This document shows positions 50,994-59,242 of a DNA stretch of 64,000 nt, piece by piece. The notes under the pieces were generated by a model. It was not told where the DNA came from. It made no database searches and saw only the letters and a list, made by a program, of their open reading frames with translations. Positions within the stretch are counted from its first letter, which is position 1. Each line of letters begins with the position of its first letter. The position numbers were made by a program, and so were the translations under genes. The DNA comes from Alkalicoccus luteus (GTDB lineage Bacteria; Bacillota; Bacilli; Bacillales; Salisediminibacteriaceae), in assembly GCF_012034335.1 (NCBI RefSeq), contig NZ_JAATHJ010000011.1:1-64000 (forward strand), read 5' to 3'.

Positions 50994-51713
50994 TTATTCG
51001 ATTCCGACCAGTGTGCCCGTGCTGAATTCAAGGATAAATTCGTCCTCTTCTTCCGCTTCTACATGCTGGCCGTCAACCTCTACTTCAATGTGCCATGCAC
51101 CGGCTGTCTGGAATTCTGCTCCTGTACCGGCGGATACGATTTCCTCTTCAACAGAATCAGCGTTCCAGCTGAGAACATCAGATCCATCCACGCTTATTTC
51201 AGAGTCAGATACGTCTCCGAACGACGGGAAGCGGCTTTCGTCTTCCAAATCTCCTTCCAGCTCATACGAGAATGAAAGCAGGACGCGCATGTCTGATTCT
51301 TCTGCACCAGGGATCAGATAATAACCTTCAGCTGTGCCGGATTCTTCTCCTTCACCTTCATCCGGTGATTCATCTTTCGGGAGCATGTCTGCATCGCGTG
51401 CAGCAGCTACTGCAGCAAACAGTTCTTCTAATTCTTCCATAGAAGCTTCTTCACCGCCGTCTCCTTCTCCGACCGTCACGTCAATATCATACTCGGATGC
51501 CAGGTCTTCAATCTCCCCGCCATCTTCTGCTTCTTCGTTCTCATTCGCTTCGTTATCCGCATTCTCATCTGCGTTATTCTCTTCAGCTGTGTTGTTTTCC
51601 GGGGCATTATTGTCTGCTCCGTCATTCTCCTCACCATTGTTTTCTGCGTTTCCGCAAGCAGCCAGTACAAGCGAAGCTGTGACTGCACCTGTCAATGCAA
51701 TTGATTTTTTCAT
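50994..51713 (-). CDS. Highly acidic lipoprotein, function unknown
   Basis: A 239-residue lipoprotein (lipobox LVLAAC, Cys20). Residues about 21-75 are a low-complexity Asn/Glu/Asp/Ala linker; the rest is an acidic domain with several beta-strand-like stretches (DMRVLLSFSYELEGDL, AGAWHIEVEVDGQHVE). The start at 51713 lies nine bases after AAGGGTGA; an upstream ATG in the same frame has no ribosome site. Extreme acidity is typical of halophile surface proteins. No family recognised. Confidence 0.72.
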   Translation of the reverse strand: MKKSIALTGAVTASLVLAACGNAENNGEENDGADNNAPENNTAEENNADENADNEANENEEAEDGGEIEDLASEYDIDVTVGEGDGGEEASMEELEELFAAVAAARDADMLPKDESPDEGEGEESGTAEGYYLIPGAEESDMRVLLSFSYELEGDLEDESRFPSFGDVSDSEISVDGSDVLSWNADSVEEEIVSAGTGAEFQTAGAWHIEVEVDGQHVEAEEEDEFILEFSTGTLVGIE

Positions 51714-51814
51714 GTTTTGACTCACCCTTTTATCTGTAATAGTCATCCATCCTGCACACTACCCGATTCTGCAGGCTTTTCATGTCAAATAAGACTATAA
51801 AAATCTAAAAGAAT

Positions 51815-51973
51815 CTATAACCCCTGCCTGTCCAGAAAAAATAGTATTGCTGCACAAAACAGCATGGCAACCCCTAACGTCAGCAGCAGTCCGTCTTCCC
51901 GGAAAGCAGAGCCTGTAAAACCAGCTGCAGCTGCCAGCAGCGAGACAATCCAGCCGATCCTGTAAAGAAGCAT
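51815..51973 (-). CDS. 52-residue two-helix membrane protein
   Basis: A short gene with a strong ribosome site (GTAGGAGGTG, seven bases before ATG). The product starts MLLYRIGWIVSLLAAAAGF, has a charged turn FREDG, a second hydrophobic helix (TLGVAMLFCAAILFFL) and the end DRQGL. The hairpin topology and the good start make it a real gene. Family unknown. It lies between the acidic lipoprotein gene (98 bases downstream on the same strand) and the divergent gltS-like gene. Confidence 0.7.
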   Translation of the reverse strand: MLLYRIGWIVSLLAAAAGFTGSAFREDGLLLTLGVAMLFCAAILFFLDRQGL

Positions 51974-52134
51974 AGCGGAAGCACCTCCTACGTACCTGTA
52001 CCCGTTTCTTTGAAACGTTTATCAGCTTTCCGTAGAGAGCACACTAAATATTTCATTATTTTCCATACGTTTTTACAGCTTTGAAGGGTATAGCATGAAA
52101 AGGACTACATAAAAATGGAAAGGAAGTGCCTGCC

Positions 52135-53562
52135 ATGAGCCCTAATGAAATAGGCTTCAGCTTTATCATTATTGGAATTCTTCTCATCATCGGTAAATGG
52201 ATTCGGGTCTATTCGGTAAAACTGCAGCAGCTGTTTTTACCATCTTCCATCATCGCCGGAGCACTCGCCCTCCTGCTGGGGCCCGAAGTTCTCGGCAGCA
52301 TCGTTTCTCAGTTCGCACCGGAATCGATCTTTGCAAGGGGAATGTTTCCTGCCTTTATGATCGATGTCTGGGCAGAACTCCCCGGCCTGTTTATTAACAT
52401 CGTATTCGCATCGTTGTTCCTCGGAACCCGGCTGCCGGATCTGCAGAAGGTCTGGATTGTCGGTGGTCCGCAAGTGGCAATGGGCCAGATGGTTTCGTGG
52501 GGGCAGTATGTCATCGGGATCGTCCTTGTCCTGCTGGTGCTCGCTCCTTTATTCGGAACGAATCCGCTTGCCGGAGCACTGATTGAAATCAGCTTTGTCG
52601 GCGGACACGGTACCGCAGCCGGACTCGGGGAAACGTTTAACGAGCTCGGGTTCTCTGAAGGGTACGATTTATCAATCGGGCTTGCAACAATTGGGATTTT
52701 GAGCGGGGTCATCATCGGGATTATCCTGATTAACATCGGTGCCAGAACCGGCAGAGCAAAATTTGTCGGCGGGAAACAGTCTTTTTCCGACAAAGGGAAG
52801 ACTGGCATTGTAGACCTCGATAACCGTGACGCCAGTGCTGATATGACGACGCGGCCGGAATCAATTGATCCGTTTTCCGTTCACATCGCCTACGTCGGAC
52901 TCGCAATCGGGGTCGGCTGGGTGCTGCTCGAGTTTTTCGTCTGGCTGGAAGACATAACGTACGGGCAGGCGACAGACGTATATCTGTTCGAATACGTGCC
53001 TCTCTTCCCGCTAGCCATGGTTGGCGGTATTATTGTTCAGGCGTTCTCACAGAAATTTGACCGCTTTCAGCTGATTGACCGAAAAACGATCAACCGTGTA
53101 AGTGGCCTTTCCCTGGACATTTTGATCGTCAGCGCGTTAGCGACGATTTCCATTGCCGTTATCGGTGATAACCTTGCAGCGTTTCTCGGTCTAGCCATCG
53201 TAGGTGTCGTGTGGAACGTGCTTGCGTTCTTGTATCTCGCTCCTAAAATGATTCCGAGCTACTGGTTTGAGCGCGGGCTCGGTGATTTCGGTCAGGCCAC
53301 CGGGATTGCCGCTACCGGCCTGCTCCTTATGAAAGTAGCCGACCCGAACAATGAAACACCGGCGCTGGAAGGGTTCGGCTATAAACAGGTACTTTTCGAA
53401 CCGTTCGTCGGCGGCGGACTTGTAACAGCTGCGGCGATGCCGCTCATCTTCCAGTTCGGAGCCGTCCCGTTTTTAATCGGTTCCGCCGCGATGACGCTGT
53501 TCTGGCTTCTGTTCGGTATCCTTTACTTCGGACGGAAAAAGACGGCTGATTCGACCAGCTGA
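52135..53562 (+). CDS. gltS: Sodium/glutamate symporter, GltS (ESS) family
   Basis: A 475-residue membrane symporter importing glutamate with Na+. About 10-12 hydrophobic helices are arranged in two repeats; SFVGGHGTAAGLGETF (near 155) and FGQATGIAATGLLLMKVADP (near 385) are the two re-entrant loop motifs of the ESS family. It is longer than E. coli GltS because of a hydrophilic loop around residues 215-255. ATG at 52135 is used, as the GTG at 52126 touches the AAAGGA site. Monocistronic with a terminator. The family is secure; other dicarboxylic amino acids or acids are possible substrates. Confidence 0.85.
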   Translation: MSPNEIGFSFIIIGILLIIGKWIRVYSVKLQQLFLPSSIIAGALALLLGPEVLGSIVSQFAPESIFARGMFPAFMIDVWAELPGLFINIVFASLFLGTRLPDLQKVWIVGGPQVAMGQMVSWGQYVIGIVLVLLVLAPLFGTNPLAGALIEISFVGGHGTAAGLGETFNELGFSEGYDLSIGLATIGILSGVIIGIILINIGARTGRAKFVGGKQSFSDKGKTGIVDLDNRDASADMTTRPESIDPFSVHIAYVGLAIGVGWVLLEFFVWLEDITYGQATDVYLFEYVPLFPLAMVGGIIVQAFSQKFDRFQLIDRKTINRVSGLSLDILIVSALATISIAVIGDNLAAFLGLAIVGVVWNVLAFLYLAPKMIPSYWFERGLGDFGQATGIAATGLLLMKVADPNNETPALEGFGYKQVLFEPFVGGGLVTAAAMPLIFQFGAVPFLIGSAAMTLFWLLFGILYFGRKKTADSTS

Positions 53563-53571
53563 TTAACAAGA

Positions 53572-53617
53572 AACCGGCACGGAGCAGAGAGGTGTCTCCC
53601 TCAGCTCCGTACCGGTT
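53572..53617 (+). terminator. Terminator of the gltS-like gene
   Basis: AACCGGCACGGAGC pairs with GCTCCGTACCGGTT (one mismatch); TTCTTATG-type tract follows. Confidence 0.75.
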
Positions 53618-53740
53618 CTTATGCTTCATAACGGCGGTTAGTGCAGGCCAAGGGGCCTCCTTTTCTTTCGTCAAAGCAACGAAATGACTTTTAGTCGGTT
53701 CCGTTTTTGGCCGGCAGCGCCGTTTTCATAAACAGTTCGC

Positions 53741-54616
53741 CTACTGATAGCCTGGATAAACGTAAGGGCTGTCGGGCTGTTCGATCGGTTCAAGCTCTGC
53801 ATCTTCTAAGATGGCAACTTCCTGACCGTTATATGTGCCGGCACGAATCGTCCCCCGTGCCTGGAACCATGTATCATCACCGAAATCAGCCGCTTCTTCA
53901 GAGTCGATAATCAGCCCGTAAACACCTGCGTCAGCTACACAGCAGGTCATGCCGAAGCGTGCCGCGACGAGTCTGTTCTCATCAAAATCCGGCTCGCGAA
54001 ACGCGAATCCATACACCTCCACTTCTGTTCCTTCAAAAGAATCGGTATACAGATCAAGCAGAGTGAGGACATCGATAAACGTATCTTCATCCACAGCAAT
54101 TTCATCCGCTCCAGCGTAAGTTTCGAACAGTTCTTCGTAATAGCCTTCGAACCATTCTTCATCTTCGTAATCAAGCGGGGCATGCTCGTCGGCTTCCTCT
54201 TCTTCCGTTCCGCCGAGCGCCTCCATATAACCGTCCGGGTCATCAAGATAGGAATCAGCACGCGGGGTATCGGATTCGGATTCCTCCGCCTGAAGACCGG
54301 GACCATGTGCTGCAGCTCCGTATTGAACTCCCCGATTTTCAGCGACGGAGCTGTCAAGACCGCGTTCCGGCAAAATGAATCCCGCCGTAAGGGGAACGAG
54401 AAACAGCACATACACCGGCCAGGGCTGCGGGTGATCATCCTCTTTATCCTGAAACAGCTGTACCGCTCCAAGAATAAAAAACGTGACCATGCCGAAATAG
54501 ATGAACGGCATCATGATCGGTGCAATGTAATAGACGATACCGCCTGACAGAACGAGTCCGAGAATCAGCAGGCCGAAGCCCATCAGAATCACACCTCGTA
54601 AAAAAGCATAGGACAA
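53741..54616 (-). CDS. ycgQ: TIGR03943/DUF1980 membrane protein, YcgQ-like
   Basis: A 291-residue protein. Three or four N-terminal membrane helices (about 5-110) precede a large, very acidic extracytoplasmic region with a DUF1980 (OB-fold-like) C-terminal domain: VEVYGFAFREPDF, RFGMTCCVADAGVYGLII and DTWFQARGTI are the diagnostic stretches, with a Cys-Cys pair. I start at TTG 54616, which has AAGGAGGGG; the ATG at 54649 lies inside the permease gene. It follows that gene by 16 bases. YcgQ/YcgR-type pairs are widespread in Bacillaceae; metal or metalloid transport is suspected from the permease family, not proven. Confidence 0.85.
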   Translation of the reverse strand: MSYAFLRGVILMGFGLLILGLVLSGGIVYYIAPIMMPFIYFGMVTFFILGAVQLFQDKEDDHPQPWPVYVLFLVPLTAGFILPERGLDSSVAENRGVQYGAAAHGPGLQAEESESDTPRADSYLDDPDGYMEALGGTEEEEADEHAPLDYEDEEWFEGYYEELFETYAGADEIAVDEDTFIDVLTLLDLYTDSFEGTEVEVYGFAFREPDFDENRLVAARFGMTCCVADAGVYGLIIDSEEAADFGDDTWFQARGTIRAGTYNGQEVAILEDAELEPIEQPDSPYVYPGYQ

Positions 54617-54632
54617 TGATTTCCCCTCCTTA

Positions 54633-55643
54633 TCAGCTGATGACCGCAAACGTCAGCAGAACACCTGCAAAGACGGCGGCGGTTACGGTAATCATAAAGA
54701 CAATGACAAATTTCGTGCGAAAAAAAGCAAACAGCATGATCGTATTTTTCAGATCAAGCATCGGCCCGTAAAGCAGGAAGGCTGAAATTGATGCCGGTGT
54801 AAACTGATTTCCAAACGATGATGCCACAAACGCATCTGCTTCCGAACAGAGCGATAAAATATACGCAAATCCCATCATCACGGCTACAGAGGCTATTTCA
54901 TCCGATCCGATGCTGAGCAGCACTGACCTGTCGAGAAACGTTTGGAAGAGCGCGGCAATAAAAGCGCCGATCAGCAGGTACTTCCCCATCATAAAAAATT
55001 CCTCTGCTGCGTGAGAGCAGATTTCCTTCAGCCGCGCGGCAACCCCCTGTCCATGTTCGTGGTGATGATGGTGATGCACGTGCACTTCTCCCGGTCTTGT
55101 ACGGATCACCGGGCCCTTGTTTTTAAATACAAGATATAAAATCAGCCCAATGACAAGAGACAGCACGAATGCCAGCCCGAAACGGACATAGACGATCTCC
55201 AGCTGATTGCGGAACGCAAAAAACGTAGAAGCGAGCACAACCGGATTCAGAATTGGTGCGGCAACGAGAAAGACCATCCCGGCCTGAAAGGGTACGCCTT
55301 TTTTAATCAGCCGCCTGACGACTGGCACAATCGCACATTCACACAGCGGAAGAATCGTGCCGACAAGCGCTGCAGGGAGGAGTGTTTTAATCCCTTTGCC
55401 GGGCATCCAGCGGGCAATCTGTTCGGGGGTAACGTACAGGTGGATCATGGAGGAGAGCAGCACGCCGATCAAAAGAAACGGTGCTGCTTCAATGACAATA
55501 CCGAGAAAGATCGTGTTCACGTTAATCCACGCAGACGGCGCAGCCTCAAACGTCAGCACGTCCTGAAATAAAAACATTATAAGAATAAACAGCAAAACAG
55601 CACCGCCCAGAATATCTGGCCGGATCCGGGTTTGGTTCACCAT
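54633..55643 (-). CDS. ycgR: UPF0718/ArsP-type permease, YcgR-like
   Basis: A 336-residue permease with eight or more helices in two repeats. It has the conserved PLCECAIVPVVRRL motif (near 100, with Cys) and SLCSEADAFVASSF (near 260). The cytoplasmic loop carries a His-rich run (EVHVHHHHHHEHGQ, near 180), suggesting binding of a metal such as zinc or copper. ArsP relatives export organoarsenicals. Start at 55643 follows AAGGAG. First gene of an operon with ycgQ; its promoter region contains an inverted repeat (55707-55726) suited to a repressor. Confidence 0.85.
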   Translation of the reverse strand: MVNQTRIRPDILGGAVLLFILIMFLFQDVLTFEAAPSAWINVNTIFLGIVIEAAPFLLIGVLLSSMIHLYVTPEQIARWMPGKGIKTLLPAALVGTILPLCECAIVPVVRRLIKKGVPFQAGMVFLVAAPILNPVVLASTFFAFRNQLEIVYVRFGLAFVLSLVIGLILYLVFKNKGPVIRTRPGEVHVHHHHHHEHGQGVAARLKEICSHAAEEFFMMGKYLLIGAFIAALFQTFLDRSVLLSIGSDEIASVAVMMGFAYILSLCSEADAFVASSFGNQFTPASISAFLLYGPMLDLKNTIMLFAFFRTKFVIVFMITVTAAVFAGVLLTFAVIS

Positions 55644-55703
55644 AACAATCTCCTTCACAGCTTCTCTTATCAGTGTACAACGCGCTCGTCTAAATCTCAC
55701 CCC

Positions 55704-55726
55704 TTTATACGAAATTTCATTCGTAT
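55704..55726 (-). promoter_or_regulatory. Inverted repeat overlapping the ycgR promoter
   Basis: ATACGAA (55707-55713) and TTCGTAT (55720-55726) form a 7-6-7 inverted repeat immediately upstream of, and overlapping, a -10 TATAAA on the minus strand (55704-55709); the -35 is poor. It does not match the Zur or Fur consensus fully. Confidence 0.55.
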
Positions 55727-55791
55727 TTCTGACGGTGCGAGACTGGTTAAAAAGGGTATAAGGATAGAAAAGAGAAGGGGGGCCTGAAGCT

Positions 55792-56991
55792 ATGCTGGAA
55801 GATGTCGCCTTGGTTTTAAGCCTGCTGCTGATCGGCTACCTCGTGTATACACTTGACCGGAATAAGCAGGCGTTTCCGGCTCCGCCCGTACTTGTCCTCC
55901 TTGGTATTCTGCTTTCCTTTATTCCGTTTTATTCCGAGGTGCCGGTTACCGCCTCGTTTATTTATCATATTTTGCTTCCTGCTCTTTTGTTTGTCGGAGC
56001 TTACCGTTTTCCCGTTCAGCAGTTTTTCCGGTACCGCCGCTTTATTCTGCTGCTCAGCACCGCCGGCATTGTAGCCGCGGTCTTTCTTTCAGGAGCAGCC
56101 TTTTTTGCCGTGTCAATTCCGTTTATGACGATATCGTTTACCGCAGCGCTGCTTATTGCGGCTGTCCTGATTCCAACGGATCCGGTTTCTGTGATTGAAA
56201 TATTGTCATCTGATTTGGACGACGAACTCGTAACAAGCGTCGTCGAGGGGGAATCGATGATCAATGACGGAACGAGTATCGTTGTCTTCTCGCTCGTTTT
56301 CAGCTGGTACGTCCAAAGCCCGCCTACTTTTCTGGAGGGCACCAGTCAGCTTCTCGTCACCTCGCTTGGCGGTGCTGCGATCGGCGCTGCCTTCGGCTGG
56401 CTGTTCAGTCTCGCGCTTCATTATACACACGAGCGCAGCTATCAGATTATGCTCAGTATTATCATCGCCTATGCCTCGTTTATTGCTGCAGAAGCGGTGC
56501 ATGCATCCGGAGTGCTCGCCGTCGTTACAGCCGGACTTTTTCTTTCTCATCGGATCAAAGCAAGCAGCCGCGAAAGCCATTTACGGGAATCACTCGATGG
56601 CTTTTGGGAGATCGTTGAACTATCCATTTTATCACTGCTGTTTTTACTGATCGGCATCGCTGCAGGACCGTCGCTCTTTAATAGCTACTGGCACGTTATC
56701 GTTCTCTTTTTTATTCTGATGGTTGTCCTTCGCTGGCTGGTGGTCGAGCTGATCATGCGCGCAACGCCAACGGTTCATAAGCCAACGTTTTCCGAGCGTT
56801 TTCTCGTCAGTATTTCCGGTGTGAAAGGAGCAGTGTCTGTTTATTTAATCCTGACGATCCAGGAATCTGCAGCTGATCAGGCAGCGCTCCTTGCAGCAGT
56901 CTCCTTCAGCGTCGTCTTTTTATCCCTGCTGCTTCAAAGTCTCGCGATTCACCCAGCCGCCAGATTCATCCGCTTTCTTGGACGCTCCTGA
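55792..56991 (+). CDS. CPA1-family Na+/H+ antiporter (NhaP/NhaG-like)
   Basis: A 399-residue membrane antiporter with about 12 helices. Motifs PTDPVSVIEIL (near 125-135) and VVEGESMINDGTSIVVF (near 150-165, with the ion-binding ND) and GVKGAVSVYL (near 340) define CPA1. It lacks the long cytoplasmic tail of the antiporter at 179-1669, so regulation differs. The ATG is preceded by GAAGGGGGG. Divergent from the YcgR/YcgQ operon. Na+ (or Li+) efflux at high pH is the expected role. Confidence 0.9.
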   Translation: MLEDVALVLSLLLIGYLVYTLDRNKQAFPAPPVLVLLGILLSFIPFYSEVPVTASFIYHILLPALLFVGAYRFPVQQFFRYRRFILLLSTAGIVAAVFLSGAAFFAVSIPFMTISFTAALLIAAVLIPTDPVSVIEILSSDLDDELVTSVVEGESMINDGTSIVVFSLVFSWYVQSPPTFLEGTSQLLVTSLGGAAIGAAFGWLFSLALHYTHERSYQIMLSIIIAYASFIAAEAVHASGVLAVVTAGLFLSHRIKASSRESHLRESLDGFWEIVELSILSLLFLLIGIAAGPSLFNSYWHVIVLFFILMVVLRWLVVELIMRATPTVHKPTFSERFLVSISGVKGAVSVYLILTIQESAADQAALLAAVSFSVVFLSLLLQSLAIHPAARFIRFLGRS

Positions 56992-57023
56992 CCGCTCTCC
57001 AGCCGCTTTATGACGTGAAATAA

Positions 57024-57048
57024 CGAGTCGGCAGTATTCTCCGGCTCG
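57024..57048. terminator. Hairpin bordering family-1 copy e
   Basis: CGAGTCGG pairs with CCGGCTCG around CAGTATTCT, without a long T-tract. It lies between two convergent genes and touches the repeat that begins at 57052. Confidence 0.5.
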
Positions 57049-57051
57049 TCA

Positions 57052-57150
57052 GGCTGTCGACAAAGTTAATCTGCTTACCTGTCTATTCATTATGATCCAG
57101 CCTGCCACGTACTTGCCTTTCTCTATCTCTCAAGGTCGCCATCAGCTTGT
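57052..57150 (+). repeat. Family-1 dispersed element, short copy (copy e)
   Basis: GGCTGTCGACAAAGTTAATC followed by TGCTTACCTGTCTATTC and a diverged CTATCTCTCAAGGTCGCC, matching the first 110 bases of the 33-kb copy with many changes. It ends about 16 bases before the reductase stop codon. Only the GGCTGTTGA-type end is kept. Confidence 0.7.
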
Positions 57151-57166
57151 CTCCTTGGCCAGCCCG

Positions 57167-58189
57167 CTACACCTGTCCCGCTTTCTTTAACGCCTCATTC
57201 CGTTCTGCAAAGCCGCTGTGATGAGACGAGACCATGCCGGAGGCTGCCGCTTCCGGATCAACGTATGTTTTCGCTGCATTCACGGCGTTCGCTGCGTCAT
57301 GAAACGCACCGGCAAGGAGGTTGATTTTACCTGGGTGAAGCGCTACGTCGCCAGCTGCAAACAGGCCGGGTACGCTCGTCGCTCCGTTCGCAGCGGCAGT
57401 GATTCGCTGCTCCTCCATCTCAAGCGCGAGGCTCGTGCCATTCAAAAAGGCCAGCTCCCGCTCATAGCCGTGATTCACAAGGACATGATCCACATCAACA
57501 ATTCTGCCTGCATCCAGGCCGCACTGCAGCTCCACCTGTTTGATTCTCGTACCGCTCTCATCGGCAATCAGCCGCTGAATCGACGTTTGCAGCATACAGT
57601 CGACGGTGGAGCACATGACTTTTTCGACGACTGCTTCATGTCCTTTCAACGCACTGCGGCAGCTTATAATAACGTTTGCCGCAATTCCTTCCAGTTCGTT
57701 CGCCCAGTCAACTGCTGTATTGCCGCCTCCGGAAATGAGAACAGTTTTGTCCCGGAACGTTTCAAGCCCCTGCGCCGTATAGTGCAGGTTCGTCATATCA
57801 AATCGTTCCGCCCCCTCAACTTCAAGACGCTGCGGCGTGATAATACCACCTCCGGCAGCGACAATCACCGTTGAAGATTCAAACGAGCTCCCCCCTTCGG
57901 TCAAGACCTCGAAGCCATTCTCGGTCTGTTTGATATCCGCTACAATTGTTTCGAGATGAACCTCCGGGTCAAATGTTCTTCCCTGCCGAACCAATCCGGC
58001 ACAGAAATCCTCACCGCTTAACGGCGGCATCCCGCCTGCATCCCAAATGACTTTTTCCGGATAAAGCCGAACTTTCCCGCCCAGCTGCGCCTGGGCCTCG
58101 ATTAACGTTACACTCATGCCCCTAAGTCCGCTGTAAAAAGTAGCGTACAGCCCAGCCGGACCTCCGCCGATGATGGTTACATCCTTCAT
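57167..58189 (-). CDS. Ferredoxin/flavodoxin-NADP+ reductase-like protein (YumC/YcgT family)
   Basis: A 340-residue thioredoxin-reductase-like FNR without the CxxC. It has an N-terminal FAD loop VTIIGGGPAGLYATFYSGLRG, a NADPH loop ISGGGNTAVDWANEL near 160, and a C-terminal FAD segment GLFAAGDVALHPGKINLLAGAFHDAANAVNAA. It probably reduces ferredoxin or flavodoxin, or supplies electrons to release iron from siderophores. Start at 58189 follows CAGGAGG; the open frame reaches 58435 but runs through three Fur boxes and the divergent gene. Its closest role model is B. subtilis YcgT, by motif pattern only. Fur-controlled, divergent from a siderophore importer. Confidence 0.88.
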   Translation of the reverse strand: MKDVTIIGGGPAGLYATFYSGLRGMSVTLIEAQAQLGGKVRLYPEKVIWDAGGMPPLSGEDFCAGLVRQGRTFDPEVHLETIVADIKQTENGFEVLTEGGSSFESSTVIVAAGGGIITPQRLEVEGAERFDMTNLHYTAQGLETFRDKTVLISGGGNTAVDWANELEGIAANVIISCRSALKGHEAVVEKVMCSTVDCMLQTSIQRLIADESGTRIKQVELQCGLDAGRIVDVDHVLVNHGYERELAFLNGTSLALEMEEQRITAAANGATSVPGLFAAGDVALHPGKINLLAGAFHDAANAVNAAKTYVDPEAAASGMVSSHHSGFAERNEALKKAGQV

Positions 58190-58227
58190 AGTTGCGCCTC
58201 CTGCATTCAATATGTAAAAACTTTTAT

Positions 58228-58287
58228 TGACAACGATTCTCATTCGCACTATGATAATCATTGTACTGAAATTGAGAATCATTTTCA
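58228..58287. promoter_or_regulatory. Three Fur boxes in the divergent iron promoter region
   Basis: 7-1-7 matches to TGATAAT-N-ATTATCA are TGACAACGATTCTCA (58228-58242, 12/15), TGATAATCATTGTAC (58252-58266, 12/15) and TGAGAATCATTTTCA (58273-58287, 13/15). They lie between the reductase gene and the siderophore operon, so iron should repress both. Confidence 0.85.
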
Positions 58288-58315
58288 ATATAAATAGCGA
58301 AGGGAAGTATGAATA

Positions 58316-59221
58316 ATGAAAAAAGCACTGATGCTGCTGTCTGTTTCGACGCTTGTACTGACTGCCTGTGGCTCTGGAGACGATGCGGGAGCATCCAACG
58401 AGAACAGCGGAGGGACGTTTACATATGAATCTCAAAACGGACCTGTCGAAGTTCCTGAAAATCCACAGCGTGTAGCTGTGCTTTCAACATTTGCCGGTAA
58501 CGTCATGTCACTGGATGTACCGCTTGTCGGCGTTGATTCCTGGAGCATGGACAACCCGCAGTTCGCAGAGGAGCTGGAAGGTGTCGAAGCCATTTCAGAT
58601 GAGAATATCGAGCAGCTGATTGAGCTGGATCCGGATTTAATCATCGGTCTTGATAATATGAATAATATCAGCCAACTGGAAGAGATTGCTCCGGTTGTCA
58701 CATATGAATACGGTAAAGTCGACTACCTGGAGCAGCATATCGAAATCGGCAAGCTGTTAAACAAAGAAGAGGAAGCAGTCTCCTGGGTAGAGAGCTTTAA
58801 GGAAGAAGCTTCTGCACTCGGTGACGACATCAAAGCTGAAATCGGGGAAGACGCGACGATTTCCGTTTTTGAAAACTTTGATAAACAGCTGTACGTATTC
58901 GGCGACAACTGGGGACGCGGTACCGAAATTCTTTATCAGGAGATGGAGCTTGCTATGCCGGAACGAGTAGAGGAAGAGGCACTGGACGAAGGATACTATG
59001 CCCTTTCTGCTGAGGTGCTGCCGGAATTCGCCGGCGACTATATGATTTTCAGCAAAGTAGCGGAAACCGACAACTCGTTTACAGAAACGGAAACCTATCA
59101 GAACATTCCTGCTGTCGAGAACGGGAACGTCATCGAAGTAGACGCCATGTCCTTTTACTTCAACGATCCGCTTACGCTCGACTACCAGCTCGAGGTATTT
59201 GAAGAAGAATTTCTGAACTAA
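58316..59221 (+). CDS. Iron-siderophore ABC transporter substrate-binding lipoprotein
   Basis: A 301-residue class III (helical-backbone) binding protein of the FeuA/YclQ/FhuD/YxeB group. The lipobox is LVLTAC (Cys18). The N-terminal lobe has PVEVPENPQRVAVLSTFAGNVMSLDVPLVGV; the C-terminal lobe has FGDNWGRGTEILYQEMELAMPERV. Trp- and Arg-containing pocket sequence resembles that of hydroxamate (ferrichrome/ferrioxamine) binders more than of FeuA, but this is a judgement by eye. The GAAGGGAAG site precedes the ATG. First gene of a Fur-controlled operon with two FecCD permeases. Confidence 0.9.
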   Translation: MKKALMLLSVSTLVLTACGSGDDAGASNENSGGTFTYESQNGPVEVPENPQRVAVLSTFAGNVMSLDVPLVGVDSWSMDNPQFAEELEGVEAISDENIEQLIELDPDLIIGLDNMNNISQLEEIAPVVTYEYGKVDYLEQHIEIGKLLNKEEEAVSWVESFKEEASALGDDIKAEIGEDATISVFENFDKQLYVFGDNWGRGTEILYQEMELAMPERVEEEALDEGYYALSAEVLPEFAGDYMIFSKVAETDNSFTETETYQNIPAVENGNVIEVDAMSFYFNDPLTLDYQLEVFEEEFLN

Positions 59222-59242
59222 ACTACGGGAAGGACGAACGGC

